DNA of 64,000 nt from Carnobacterium_B sp040274945 (GTDB lineage Bacteria; Bacillota; Bacilli; Lactobacillales; Carnobacteriaceae). The position numbers and the translations under genes are program-made. The notes beneath the pieces were generated by a model. It made no database searches and was not told the origin of the DNA. It saw only the letters and a program-made list of their open reading frames with translations. Positions 34,485 to 43,223 of the stretch are shown here, in pieces. The stretch covers positions 186,001 to 250,000 of the forward strand of contig NZ_JBEMAR010000001.1 in the NCBI RefSeq assembly GCF_040274945.1, read 5' to 3'. Within the stretch, counting starts at the first letter, position 1; every line of letters begins with the position of its first letter.

Positions 34485-35798
34485 TTAATAAAGAGAGCAA
34501 TCTAATCTCATTAAGTCTGCATAACTTTCTCGCTTAATAGCCAAAAAATCTTTTCCATTTTCAACAAATACTACGGGTGGTCTTGGAATACGGTTATAAT
34601 TGCTTGCCATTGCATAACCATAAGCACCAGTACTAAAAACAGCTAAAATATCAGTGGCATCTGCTTTTGGCAGTGGCAAATCCCAAATTAGCATATCGCC
34701 AGACTCACAACATTTCCCAGCAATAGAGTAAGTTTCTTCTACTGTATCTGCTACACGATTCGCCAAAACTCCCGTATATTTCGCATCGTATAAGGCAGGT
34801 CTGATGTTATCCGTCATACCACCATCAATGGCTAGGTAGTTTCGAACATCTGGTATCTTTTTTTGCGAACCGACTTGATATAAAGTGATCCCTGCATCCC
34901 CTACTAGACTACGACCTGGTTCAATCCAAATTTCAGGCATTGGCAATTGAATTTTTTCTGAAACAGACTGAACTTCATCAATTAAGTTATTTATATAATC
35001 TTCAATTGGCAACGGCTCATCTTCAGATGTATATCTAATACCAAAACCTCCACCAACGTTTAAAACACGCAATTGAAAGTCAAACAATACTTGCCATTCT
35101 TTTGACTGTATCATTAATTTATCAACCGCTAGACTAAAACCGTCTGTTTCAAAAATCTGTGAACCGATATGACAATGCAAACCCATTACATCGATATAAG
35201 GCATTTCCAAAGACATTTTTAAAGCTTGCTGCGCCTGACCATTTTCCAGATCAAATCCAAATTTAGAATCGGTCTGTCCAGTAGTAATGTATTCATGAGT
35301 ATGAGCTTCAACTCCAGGAGTTACCCTTAATAGAATAGACACTTTTTGTTGGCGCTGTTTAGTATATTCATTCAATTTACTTAATTCATAAAAATTATCG
35401 ACAACAAAACAACCAATGTCATAATCCAAAGCTGCAATAATTTCTGAATCTGACTTATTGTTCCCATGAAAATGGATTTTTTTATTTGGGTATTCTGCTT
35501 GGATAGCTGTAAATAACTCTCCACCAGAAACAACATCTAATGACATTTCTTCTTTTGCCATCAACTGATAGACTGCCAAACAAGAAAATGCTTTACTGGC
35601 ATAGGCAACTTGAGCTTTGATGTTACGATCTTGAAAAGCTTTTTTGAATGTCCGTGCTTTGTATTTCATTTGAGAAATATCGTATACGTAGACTGGTGTT
35701 CCATATTTTTCAACCAATGAAACTGTGTCTACACCGCCAATTTCTAAATGGTTAGCTTCATTCATTCTCATTGTGCCTGTTAGTAATCTTTCATCCAT
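34485..35798 (-). CDS. lysA: Diaminopimelate decarboxylase
   Basis: 437 residues, fold III PLP enzyme making L-lysine from meso-DAP. PLP Lys in VAYASKAFSCLAV (about residue 68), HCHIGSQI, the glycine-rich LNVGGGFGIRY, EPGRSLVGDAG and the active-site Cys in CCESGDML. Length is normal. It is a single gene with its own promoter and an inverted repeat just upstream of the -35. A lysine riboswitch is absent. GAGGAT lies ahead of the ATG. Confidence 0.97.
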   Translation of the reverse strand: MDERLLTGTMRMNEANHLEIGGVDTVSLVEKYGTPVYVYDISQMKYKARTFKKAFQDRNIKAQVAYASKAFSCLAVYQLMAKEEMSLDVVSGGELFTAIQAEYPNKKIHFHGNNKSDSEIIAALDYDIGCFVVDNFYELSKLNEYTKQRQQKVSILLRVTPGVEAHTHEYITTGQTDSKFGFDLENGQAQQALKMSLEMPYIDVMGLHCHIGSQIFETDGFSLAVDKLMIQSKEWQVLFDFQLRVLNVGGGFGIRYTSEDEPLPIEDYINNLIDEVQSVSEKIQLPMPEIWIEPGRSLVGDAGITLYQVGSQKKIPDVRNYLAIDGGMTDNIRPALYDAKYTGVLANRVADTVEETYSIAGKCCESGDMLIWDLPLPKADATDILAVFSTGAYGYAMASNYNRIPRPPVVFVENGKDFLAIKRESYADLMRLDCSLY

Positions 35799-35844
35799 TA
35801 ATCGACTATCCTCATTTCAATTTCTCTTGTTTTTTGCTTTACTT

Positions 35845-35904
35845 ACTTTAACACAAAAAAAAGCATTTCTCAATGTAGGCTTGTACCTTGAATAAGCCTG
35901 CATT
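35845..35904 (-). promoter_or_regulatory. lysA promoter with adjoining 11-bp inverted repeat (possible operator)
   Basis: Minus-strand TTGAGA (complement of 35868-35873), 17-bp spacer, TAAAGT (complement of 35845-35850). Directly upstream, AATGTAGGCTT (35872-35882) and AAGCCTGCATT (35894-35904) form an inverted repeat with 10 of 11 pairs and an 11-bp spacer, overlapping the -35 by 2 bp. Confidence 0.5.
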
Positions 35905-35934
35905 GCCTCATTCTTTAACTTGCTTAAGAGATGA

Positions 35935-35996
35935 ACAAAAGAGAAACTGATTAAAATTATGGCTAATAAACCATAGCTTTTCACAGTTTCTCTTTG
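35935..35996 (-). terminator. Terminator of deoB-punA
   Basis: Outer stem AAAGAGAAACTG / CAGTTTCTCTTT enclosing a smaller ATGGTTTATTAGCCAT hairpin, with TTTTGTTCATC after it on the minus strand. Confidence 0.7.
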
Positions 35997-36007
35997 TATT
36001 TGTCTGA

Positions 36008-36829
36008 TTACATTTCTGAAAGGATATTTTTTACAAGTGCTTTAAATGTATGTTTAACACGTTGAGTAGTTTCAACAACTTCTTCATGATTTAATTGAGC
36101 TTGCATACCTGCTGCTAAGTTAGTGATGCATGAAATACCGATTACTCTCATATCAGCGTGTTTTGCTACTATAACTTCTGGAACGGTTGACATCCCTACT
36201 GCATCGGCTCCGAAAAGACGAACCATTCTTATCTCTGCAGGTGTTTCGTAAGTAGGTCCAGAAAAACCGATATAAACACCTTCTTTTAAGTCGATATTCA
36301 TATCTTTTGCTACAGAACGGACAGTTTCTTGATACACTACATCGTAAGCATGGCTCATATCCGTAAAGCGTGGCCCCATAGAGGCATCATTTGGTCCAAT
36401 TAAAGGATTTACACCTGTATAGTTAATTTGATCTGTAATCATCATTAATTCCCCAGGTGTAAAGTCAGCATTAACTCCACCTGCTGCATTTGTAACGATT
36501 AGAGAATGAATACCTAAAGCTTTCATTACACGTATCGGAAAAGTTACTTCTTCTAAAGAATAGCCTTCATAAAAATGAAAACGTCCTTGCATAGCTAATA
36601 CTTTTTTACCACCAAGTGTTCCATATACTAACTGTCCAGCATGACCTTCAACAGTTGAAACGGGAAAATGAGGAATTGTACTGTAAGAAATCGCAATTGC
36701 GTTTTCAACTTCGTCGCCCAATTCACCTAATCCTGATCCTAAAATTAAGCCGATTTCGATATCTTGAACGCCTTTTTCTAGGATATAATTTTTTGCTTCA
36801 TTTATTTTATTTAACAATGCGGTAGTCAT
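36008..36829 (-). CDS. punA: Purine-nucleoside phosphorylase (trimeric, inosine/guanosine type)
   Basis: 273 residues of the PNP-I family. Phosphate-site GSGLGELGD (about 31-39), EGHAGQLVYG, ALQGRFHFYEGY-type segment (here MQGRFHFYEGYS), TNAAGGVN and VGMSTVPEVIVA with the purine-binding residues. Cleaves purine nucleosides to base and (deoxy)ribose-1-phosphate, the substrate of the phosphopentomutase encoded just upstream. Strong GGAGG site. Gap to deoB is 23 bp, so they form a salvage operon. Confidence 0.96.
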   Translation of the reverse strand: MTTALLNKINEAKNYILEKGVQDIEIGLILGSGLGELGDEVENAIAISYSTIPHFPVSTVEGHAGQLVYGTLGGKKVLAMQGRFHFYEGYSLEEVTFPIRVMKALGIHSLIVTNAAGGVNADFTPGELMMITDQINYTGVNPLIGPNDASMGPRFTDMSHAYDVVYQETVRSVAKDMNIDLKEGVYIGFSGPTYETPAEIRMVRLFGADAVGMSTVPEVIVAKHADMRVIGISCITNLAAGMQAQLNHEEVVETTQRVKHTFKALVKNILSEM

Positions 36830-36852
36830 AACCGTCCTCCATTAATTCTTTT

Positions 36853-38022
36853 TTAGTTTAATTCCTTTAAGAAACTTTCCCCAAAACCAGTATCTTGAAC
36901 AGTGAAGTTTTCTGCAATAGTTGCTCCAATATCAGCAAAATGTCCTTGAGGAATTTCTCCGTGCCCTTTCATAGAAGGGGAATATGCTAATAAAGGAACA
37001 TATTCTCTTGTATGATCTGTTCCAGGAGCTGTCGGATCATTTCCGTGGTCAGCTGTAATTAATAATAAATCGTCTTCTTTTAATTTCCCAACGATTTCAT
37101 CAATTCGATTATCAAACTCATCTATTGCTTGACCATAGCCAGCAACATCACGACGATGTCCAAACTTGGCATCAAAATCAACAAGATTTAAGAAGCTAAG
37201 ACCTTCAAAATCTTTGTCCATAACGGTCAATAATTTGTCCACACCATCCATATTGTCTTCCGTACGTACAGAATCAGTAATACCTTTTCCATTATAAATG
37301 TCATTGATTTTACCAATTGCGATTACTTCTTTCCCAGCTTCGCTTAAATGATTTAAGACGGTTTTTCCAAAAGGATCTAACGCATAGTCATGACGTCCAC
37401 TTGTTCTTGAGAAATTACCCGGTTCCCCAATATACGGGCGAGCAATAATTCTACCAATCATGTAAGGATCCTCTTTTGTAATATCTCTTACAAATTGACA
37501 AATACGGTATAACTCTTCTAAGGGAATAACTTCTTCATGAGCTGCAATTTGTAACACAGGATCTGCTGAAGTATAGATAATCAGATCTCCTGTTTCTAAT
37601 TGGTGCTGTCCATATTCATCAAGGATAGCTGTCCCACTTGCTGGTTTGTTTCCAACAATTTTACGGCCAGAAAAGTCCTCTATTTTTTTTAATAAATCAT
37701 TTGGAAAACCTTCTGGGAAAACACGGAAGGGAGTTTGAATGTTCAGCCCCATAATTTCCCAATGTCCAGTCATCGTATCTTTACCTACTGATACTTCTTC
37801 TAATTTAGTATAATACCCTAGACTATCTGACACACTGCGAACATCTTTCAACGGCTTAATATTTCCAAGCCCTAATTGTTCTAGATGAGGTATTGTCAAA
37901 CCAGCCTCTTGCGCAATATGACCTAAAGTATCGCTTCCTAAATCATTAAATTTATCAGCATCAGGCGCTTCACCAATACCAACTGAATCCATAACGATTA
38001 AATGCACTCTTTTATATGACAT
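36853..38022 (-). CDS. deoB: Phosphopentomutase
   Basis: 389 residues, alkaline-phosphatase superfamily. Metal-binding Asp in LIVMDSVGIGEAPDA (about 9-23), the phospho-acceptor Thr in GKDTMTGHWE (about 80-89), and the late ITADHGNDPT and DHTREYVPLL metal motifs. Converts (deoxy)ribose-1-phosphate to the 5-phosphate. First gene of the deoB-punA pair. AGGAGGATG precedes the ATG. Confidence 0.97.
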   Translation of the reverse strand: MSYKRVHLIVMDSVGIGEAPDADKFNDLGSDTLGHIAQEAGLTIPHLEQLGLGNIKPLKDVRSVSDSLGYYTKLEEVSVGKDTMTGHWEIMGLNIQTPFRVFPEGFPNDLLKKIEDFSGRKIVGNKPASGTAILDEYGQHQLETGDLIIYTSADPVLQIAAHEEVIPLEELYRICQFVRDITKEDPYMIGRIIARPYIGEPGNFSRTSGRHDYALDPFGKTVLNHLSEAGKEVIAIGKINDIYNGKGITDSVRTEDNMDGVDKLLTVMDKDFEGLSFLNLVDFDAKFGHRRDVAGYGQAIDEFDNRIDEIVGKLKEDDLLLITADHGNDPTAPGTDHTREYVPLLAYSPSMKGHGEIPQGHFADIGATIAENFTVQDTGFGESFLKELN

Positions 38023-38114
38023 TCGTTCTTCATCCTCCTAATAATAGGTTTCTACAGTTTCATTATAGTAAAAAGTATACAAGAAAGCGAGTAAAACTCT
38101 GAATACTTTATTTT

Positions 38115-39005
38115 TTAAGCTCTGGGATGATAGGTTTTGTAAACGCTTGACATCCTTTGTTTGGTAATATGCGTATATATTTGAGTTGTGGAGATATCTG
38201 AATGACCCAACAACTCTTGCACCACTCTTAAATCAGCTCCATTTTCTAATAGATGTGTCGCAAAAGAATGACGTAAGGTATGAGGTGTCACTTCTTTTTC
38301 AATCCCAGCTTTTTTGACGATTATTTTCAAGTTTTTCCATACGCCTTGTCTGGTTAGTTTGCGCCCATGGTGGTTTAGAAATAAGTACGGTGAACGCTGA
38401 CCTTCTTTTTCTAACTTTGTCCGACTATAGCGCAAATATTTTTCAATCCATGTGATTGCCAGATCTCCTAAAGGAATGATTCGTTCTTTATCCCCCTTAC
38501 CAATTGTTTGAATTAATCCAAGTGATAAATGCAAATCATCTAATTTTAATTCTGTTAATTCAGAAACGCGCAAACCAGTTGCATACATTACTTCAAGCAT
38601 TGCCCGATCTCTTAATCCTAGAGTCTCTCCTGTATTCGGAGTTTCTATTAAACGATCTACTTCTTTAATCGATAATACTTTTGGTAATTTTTGTGCTTTC
38701 TTTGGTGTGTCGATATGTAGCATCGGATCACTTTGGGCTATTTGTTCCTGTTTTAAAAACTGATGAAATTGTCTTAGGCAAGAAATCATTCGAATAATCG
38801 TACCTGCTGATTTTTCTTTCTCCTTTAAATCCTGCAAAAATGACAACACAGTATACCGATCAATTTGATTCCATTCAGTTACCTTAATTTGTTCAATAAA
38901 TACCAAGTATTGTCTGATATCTCTTTTATAGCTTTCAATTGTATTTTTTGAAAGACCTCGTTCGATTGTAAGAAACCGTATATATTCTTCTATATCTTCC
39001 TTCAA
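38115..39005 (-). CDS. xerD: Site-specific tyrosine recombinase XerD
   Basis: 296 residues if started at the TTG at 39005, which has AGAGGTG 6 nt upstream and gives the family's usual length and N-terminus (LKEDIEEYIRFLTIERGLSK). An ATG at 39053 would add 16 residues without support. SAM-like core-binding domain, then catalytic residues: Arg in ATGLRVSELTEL, HTLRHSFATHLL, GHSDISTTQIYTHI with the nucleophilic Tyr. Resolves chromosome dimers at dif with XerC or acts alone on other sites. Confidence 0.95.
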   Translation of the reverse strand: MKEDIEEYIRFLTIERGLSKNTIESYKRDIRQYLVFIEQIKVTEWNQIDRYTVLSFLQDLKEKEKSAGTIIRMISCLRQFHQFLKQEQIAQSDPMLHIDTPKKAQKLPKVLSIKEVDRLIETPNTGETLGLRDRAMLEVMYATGLRVSELTELKLDDLHLSLGLIQTIGKGDKERIIPLGDLAITWIEKYLRYSRTKLEKEGQRSPYLFLNHHGRKLTRQGVWKNLKIIVKKAGIEKEVTPHTLRHSFATHLLENGADLRVVQELLGHSDISTTQIYTHITKQRMSSVYKTYHPRA

Positions 39006-39050
39006 TTTCTTCACCTCTATCACATTAAACATACTACATTGAGTAACATA

Positions 39051-39089
39051 CAAAAAGAAGGCAAGAACACTTTGTGAACTGCCTTCTTT
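39051..39089 (-). terminator. Terminator of cvfB
   Basis: Long stem AAGAAGGCA-GTTCAC with GTG-TTCTTGCCTTCTT, followed by TTTTGTATG on the minus strand; located just after the cvfB stop. Confidence 0.85.
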
Positions 39090-39092
39090 ACT

Positions 39093-40001
39093 TTATTCAT
39101 TGTCTAGTTCTATTTGATCTTCTTCATTTTCTATTTTAGTTACGGGTGCAACAAGTTTTGTTTCGCCATCTTCTTGTACAATTAAACGTTGTTTCATTAA
39201 ATTTCCAATAGCACGCTTAAATTGACCTTTACTGATTCCAAATCGATCAGAAATATCTTCTGGTGAACTCTTGTCGGTATAAGGGAAACTACCTGTTTTT
39301 GTTCTTTCTAAAATGGCCATTAACATTGCAGCATCGTCTCCGATAGCTTCATAGGCACGTGGCATTAAAGACACATTTATAACACCATCTGGTCTGACAC
39401 CAATGACACGCCCAGATACAACTTCTCCTAAACGAGGTTCGTCTTTACGTTCTGAAGGATGGATGAATCCAATTTGGTTATCTTCTGTCAAAATAAAAGT
39501 TCCAATCATTTTCAGGCGGTAAGCTGTTCCTTTAATATTTTGATTAATTAATTCTTCTGTTCCTTTTTTTGCTAACGATTGATAGACTTCATCACTTGCC
39601 AGTTCTCCCCACATACGGTCTTTATCATCTACTCTTATTGTTATCAACAAACGGTCACCTTTTTTAGGCCACAGTTGTTTAATCGTAGGCAACTCGTCAA
39701 GTGAAACAACTAATTCTTTGTCAGGTAAACCTACATCTACAAATACACCTAAATCTTTACGTGTATCTATTACTGTTCCCCACGCGTAATGTCCAACTTG
39801 AGCTTTAGGTATATCTTGAGTCAACATAAAGTCTTTATCCATTGAGATATAAGCAAAACCTTCTACGGTATCTCCAAGTTTGTACTCCATTCCTTCTGCT
39901 TTGTCTAATTTATAGGTTACTCCATCTTTTTGTACAAAAAACGCATCTTCGTTTACATCTGTGACAAGTCCTGTAATAACTTTTCCTAATGATTGATTCA
40001 T
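39093..40001 (-). CDS. cvfB: CvfB-type S1-domain RNA-binding protein (YitL)
   Basis: 302 residues: three tandem S1-like OB domains (roughly 1-62, 65-135, 145-215; for example WGTVIDTRKDLGVFVDVGLP) and a C-terminal winged-helix domain (about 225-285, SPEDISDRFGISKGQFKRAI). CvfB proteins bind RNA, and in Staphylococcus affect virulence-factor expression; the targets here are unknown. GGAGGAAAA precedes the ATG. Transcribed alone with its own terminator. Confidence 0.93.
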   Translation of the reverse strand: MNQSLGKVITGLVTDVNEDAFFVQKDGVTYKLDKAEGMEYKLGDTVEGFAYISMDKDFMLTQDIPKAQVGHYAWGTVIDTRKDLGVFVDVGLPDKELVVSLDELPTIKQLWPKKGDRLLITIRVDDKDRMWGELASDEVYQSLAKKGTEELINQNIKGTAYRLKMIGTFILTEDNQIGFIHPSERKDEPRLGEVVSGRVIGVRPDGVINVSLMPRAYEAIGDDAAMLMAILERTKTGSFPYTDKSSPEDISDRFGISKGQFKRAIGNLMKQRLIVQEDGETKLVAPVTKIENEEDQIELDNE

Positions 40002-40161
40002 ATTTTTTCCTCCATAATTTTCAAAATAATCTTCGCATTTTTGTTCTACTAATCCATCTACTTTATTTTATAGGAAAATGAAGTAGATGGAAAGTAAGGA
40101 ACAATTTACCCAAATCAAGTTTACCATATTTTTTTTATGTAAACTAAATAATAAATTTTTC

Positions 40162-40211
40162 AAAAAAAAAACTCCCTATCGGATCTAAAATCAATCCTCA
40201 AGAGAGTTTTG
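40162..40211 (-). terminator. Terminator of pfkA-pyk
   Basis: Stem AAAACTCTC...GGAT with ATCC...GGGAGTTTT, followed by TTTTTTGA on the minus strand, 16 bp after the pyk stop. Confidence 0.8.
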
Positions 40212-40226
40212 TTTAGTTAATTGTGA

Positions 40227-41984
40227 TTAGATTGCTGTAGTAGCTCCACGGTAAACAATTCCGCGACGTGAGTCAACAGTAATTAATTCATCATTTTTAA
40301 TAAGTGTTGTTGCATTTTCAACATTCACAATTACAGGAATGTTCATTGCAATAGCAATAACAGCTGCATGACTAGTCAAACCGCCTTGTTCTACTACTAA
40401 AGCTGATGATTTTTCAATTGCTGGCAAGTAGTCTTTATCTGTTGTTTTAACAACTAAAATTCCACCTTCAACAGCATTTTTATTTGCTTCGTCAGCACTT
40501 GTTGCGACAGTTGCTTTACCAATAACAGCATCTGATCCAACACCTTGACCACTAGCTAATTTAGTTCCAATTAATTGGATCTTCATTAAGTTAGTTGTTC
40601 CACGTTCTCCAACTGGTACACCAGCAGTAATGATAATTAAATCTCCTGCAGAAGCAAATCCAGTTTCTTGAGCAATTTTAGTAGCAAGATTAAACATATC
40701 ATCAGTTGAACCAGGTTTTTCAGAAACGACTGGAGAAACACCCCATGTTAATGCTAAACCACGCATTTGACGCTCTGTAAACGTAACAGCAACAATGTTA
40801 GCTTTTGGACGGTATTTTGCAATCATGCGTGCAGTATGTCCAGATTCTGTTGCTGCAACAATTGTTTGAATGTTCAAGTTACGAGCAGTATGTCCTACTG
40901 ATTGACCAATAGCTTCAGTCATATCTGTTTGGCTGTAAGCTTTTAATGCAAATGCATCTTGGTTTACTAATGCTTCTTCTGTACGAATAGCAATGCGTGA
41001 CATAGTTTGTACAGCTTCAATTGGGTAATCCCCAGCAGCAGTTTCTCCAGAAAGCATAATAGCATCTGTACCATCAAAAATAGCATTTGCAACGTCACTT
41101 GCTTCCGCACGAGTTGGACGTGGGTTTTGTTGCATTGAGTCTAACATTTGTGTAGCTGTGATAACTGGTTTACCAGCTTGATTACATTTTTGGATAAGAG
41201 CTTTTTGAACGATAGGAACTTCTTCTGTAGGAATTTCAACTCCTAAGTCTCCACGTGCAACCATTAATCCATCTGAAACTTTCAAGATTTCGTCAATGTT
41301 ATCTACGCCTTCTTGATTTTCAATTTTAGGAATAATTTGAACGTGTGTCATGTTTTCTTCTTCAAGAATTTGTGTGATTTCTAATACATCACTTGCACGA
41401 CGTACGAAACTTGCAGCAATATAGTCAACATCATTTTCTAAACCAAAACGAATATCAGCAGCATCTTTATCAGTGATACCTGGTAAGTTAACAGATACGC
41501 CTGGTACGTTAACACCTTTTTTGTTTTTCAATGTTCCTGGGTTTTTAACTAAAACAACAATTTCACCATTTGCATGGTCTAAGTCTGTTACTTCAAGATC
41601 CACTAAACCATCATCTAATAAGATGTGAGTTCCAGGGTTTACATCATTGATCAATTCAGGGTAACTGATTGAGAATTTTTCTTTTGTTCCTTCAACTTCT
41701 GTCATTGAGATACGAACAACGTCTCCTGCTTCAAAATCCACACGACCGTCTTTCATGTTATGCGTACGCATTTCAGGACCTTTTGTATCTAATAGAATTC
41801 CTACCATTTTGCCAGTACGTTTTGAGGCTTCGCGAATGTTTTTGATACGCGCACCATGCTCTTCAAAATCACCATGTGAAAAGTTTAAGCGGGCTACATT
41901 CATACCTGCATCTATCATTTGAACCAGTTGTTCAACTGTTTCACTTGCTGGACCAATCGTACATACAATCTTCGTTTTTTTCAT
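40227..41984 (-). CDS. pyk: Pyruvate kinase with extra C-terminal PEP-utiliser-like domain
   Basis: 585 residues. Converts PEP and ADP to pyruvate and ATP. The TIM-barrel core has KIVCTIGPAS, RLNFSHGDFEEHG, the catalytic IPKIENQEGVDNIDEI and MVARGDLGVEIP. The last 105 or so residues form the extra domain of Bacillus/Lactobacillales enzymes, similar to the PEP-utilising phosphohistidine domain; its loop reads QGGLTSHAAVIA. It lies 59 bp after pfkA in the standard Firmicute glycolytic operon. GGGAGAG precedes the ATG. Confidence 0.98.
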   Translation of the reverse strand: MKKTKIVCTIGPASETVEQLVQMIDAGMNVARLNFSHGDFEEHGARIKNIREASKRTGKMVGILLDTKGPEMRTHNMKDGRVDFEAGDVVRISMTEVEGTKEKFSISYPELINDVNPGTHILLDDGLVDLEVTDLDHANGEIVVLVKNPGTLKNKKGVNVPGVSVNLPGITDKDAADIRFGLENDVDYIAASFVRRASDVLEITQILEEENMTHVQIIPKIENQEGVDNIDEILKVSDGLMVARGDLGVEIPTEEVPIVQKALIQKCNQAGKPVITATQMLDSMQQNPRPTRAEASDVANAIFDGTDAIMLSGETAAGDYPIEAVQTMSRIAIRTEEALVNQDAFALKAYSQTDMTEAIGQSVGHTARNLNIQTIVAATESGHTARMIAKYRPKANIVAVTFTERQMRGLALTWGVSPVVSEKPGSTDDMFNLATKIAQETGFASAGDLIIITAGVPVGERGTTNLMKIQLIGTKLASGQGVGSDAVIGKATVATSADEANKNAVEGGILVVKTTDKDYLPAIEKSSALVVEQGGLTSHAAVIAIAMNIPVIVNVENATTLIKNDELITVDSRRGIVYRGATTAI

Positions 41985-42043
41985 TCTATTATCTCTCCCA
42001 ACAGCAATTTTTTATTACAATTTTTTTAAAGTTTGTAATTCGT

Positions 42044-43006
42044 TTAATAAGATATTTCTTGATTTAATTTGTATAAGCTAACATCAGGCATATGTTTTTT
42101 TGTTTTCAAGGTTTCAACAATATCATTTTCAACAATTTTATTGTCTACGATTCCTATGCATAATCCACCTTTACCAACTTTTAATAAATCAACAGCTCTC
42201 GCACCAAAAACACTTGATAATACTCGGTCACGAGCAGTTGGAGAACCTCCACGCTGAACATGTCCTAGAACCGTAACACGAGCTTGATAATCACCAAATT
42301 TTGATAATTCATCTGCAAAGTCGTTTCCGTTCATTACGCCTTCAGCTAAAATAATGATACTGTGTTTTTTACCACGTTCACGACCTTTTTGAATCGTGCT
42401 TGCAATTTCTTCCATATTAAATTCTGTTTCAGGAATAATAATTTGTTCTGCTCCTCCTGCTACACCAGTCCATAATGCAATATCTCCTGCATTACGTCCC
42501 ATAACTTCAATAATGAAAGTACGCACGTGACTTGTTGCTGTATCACGAATTTTATCAACAGAATCTAATACAGTATTAATGGCCGTATCAAATCCGATAC
42601 AGAAATCAGTACCTGGAATATCGTTGTCGATTGTACCTGGTAAAGCTATAGTTGGATAGCCGTGTCTAGTTAACGCAGCAGCACCCATGTAAGAACCGTC
42701 TCCGCCAATAACTACTAAACCTTCAATTCCAAATTTATTTAGTTGTTCAATACCTTTTAATTGACCTTCTTCAGTAGCAAATTCAGGATAACGAGCAGAA
42801 TAAAGAAAAGTTCCACCTCTCGAAATCTTATCACCTACATCTCTACGAGTTAATTTACGTATATCACCTGCCACCAAACCAGCATAGCCATAGTTAATAC
42901 CGTATACTTCCATACCTTCATAAAGACCTTTACGCACAACAGCTCGAATAGCTGCATTCATTCCTGGAGCATCTCCACCACTTGTCAAAACAGCAATACG
43001 TTTCAT
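42044..43006 (-). CDS. pfkA: 6-phosphofructokinase
   Basis: 320 residues, ATP-dependent PfkA. Motifs: LTSGGDAPGMNAAIRA (residues 7-22), VVIGGDGSYMGA, PGTIDNDIPGTD with the catalytic Asp, and EVMGRNAGDIAL. Commits glucose to glycolysis. First gene of pfkA-pyk, preceded by a long leader and an extended -10 promoter about 100 bp upstream. GAGGTGAAG precedes the ATG. Confidence 0.98.
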   Translation of the reverse strand: MKRIAVLTSGGDAPGMNAAIRAVVRKGLYEGMEVYGINYGYAGLVAGDIRKLTRRDVGDKISRGGTFLYSARYPEFATEEGQLKGIEQLNKFGIEGLVVIGGDGSYMGAAALTRHGYPTIALPGTIDNDIPGTDFCIGFDTAINTVLDSVDKIRDTATSHVRTFIIEVMGRNAGDIALWTGVAGGAEQIIIPETEFNMEEIASTIQKGRERGKKHSIIILAEGVMNGNDFADELSKFGDYQARVTVLGHVQRGGSPTARDRVLSSVFGARAVDLLKVGKGGLCIGIVDNKIVENDIVETLKTKKHMPDVSLYKLNQEISY

Positions 43007-43105
43007 ATTGACTTCACCTCATAAAATAGATTAAAGTAAACAGCTCTTCTAAACAACTCGTAACTAGTATCATCTAAAAAATCTTTTTACTCATTACACT
43101 TATAT

Positions 43106-43133
43106 ATTCTAGCACAAATCACTCTTAGTTCAA
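43106..43133 (-). promoter_or_regulatory. Promoter of pfkA-pyk
   Basis: Minus-strand TTGAAC (complement of 43128-43133), 16-bp spacer ending TGC, TAGAAT (complement of 43106-43111): a good extended -10 promoter. Confidence 0.65.
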
Positions 43134-43223
43134 ACTTACAAACATAAGCTCAACTGCTATTCTACCATTTTTATAACGTCTTGTCTTTTTAAAAATCAGT
43201 TTTTATTAAAAAAATACCTATAT

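Noticed and set aside
35799..36007. Possible lysine riboswitch upstream of lysA
   Set aside because: About 200 bp already hold the deoB-punA terminator and the lysA promoter; no L-box motifs seen.
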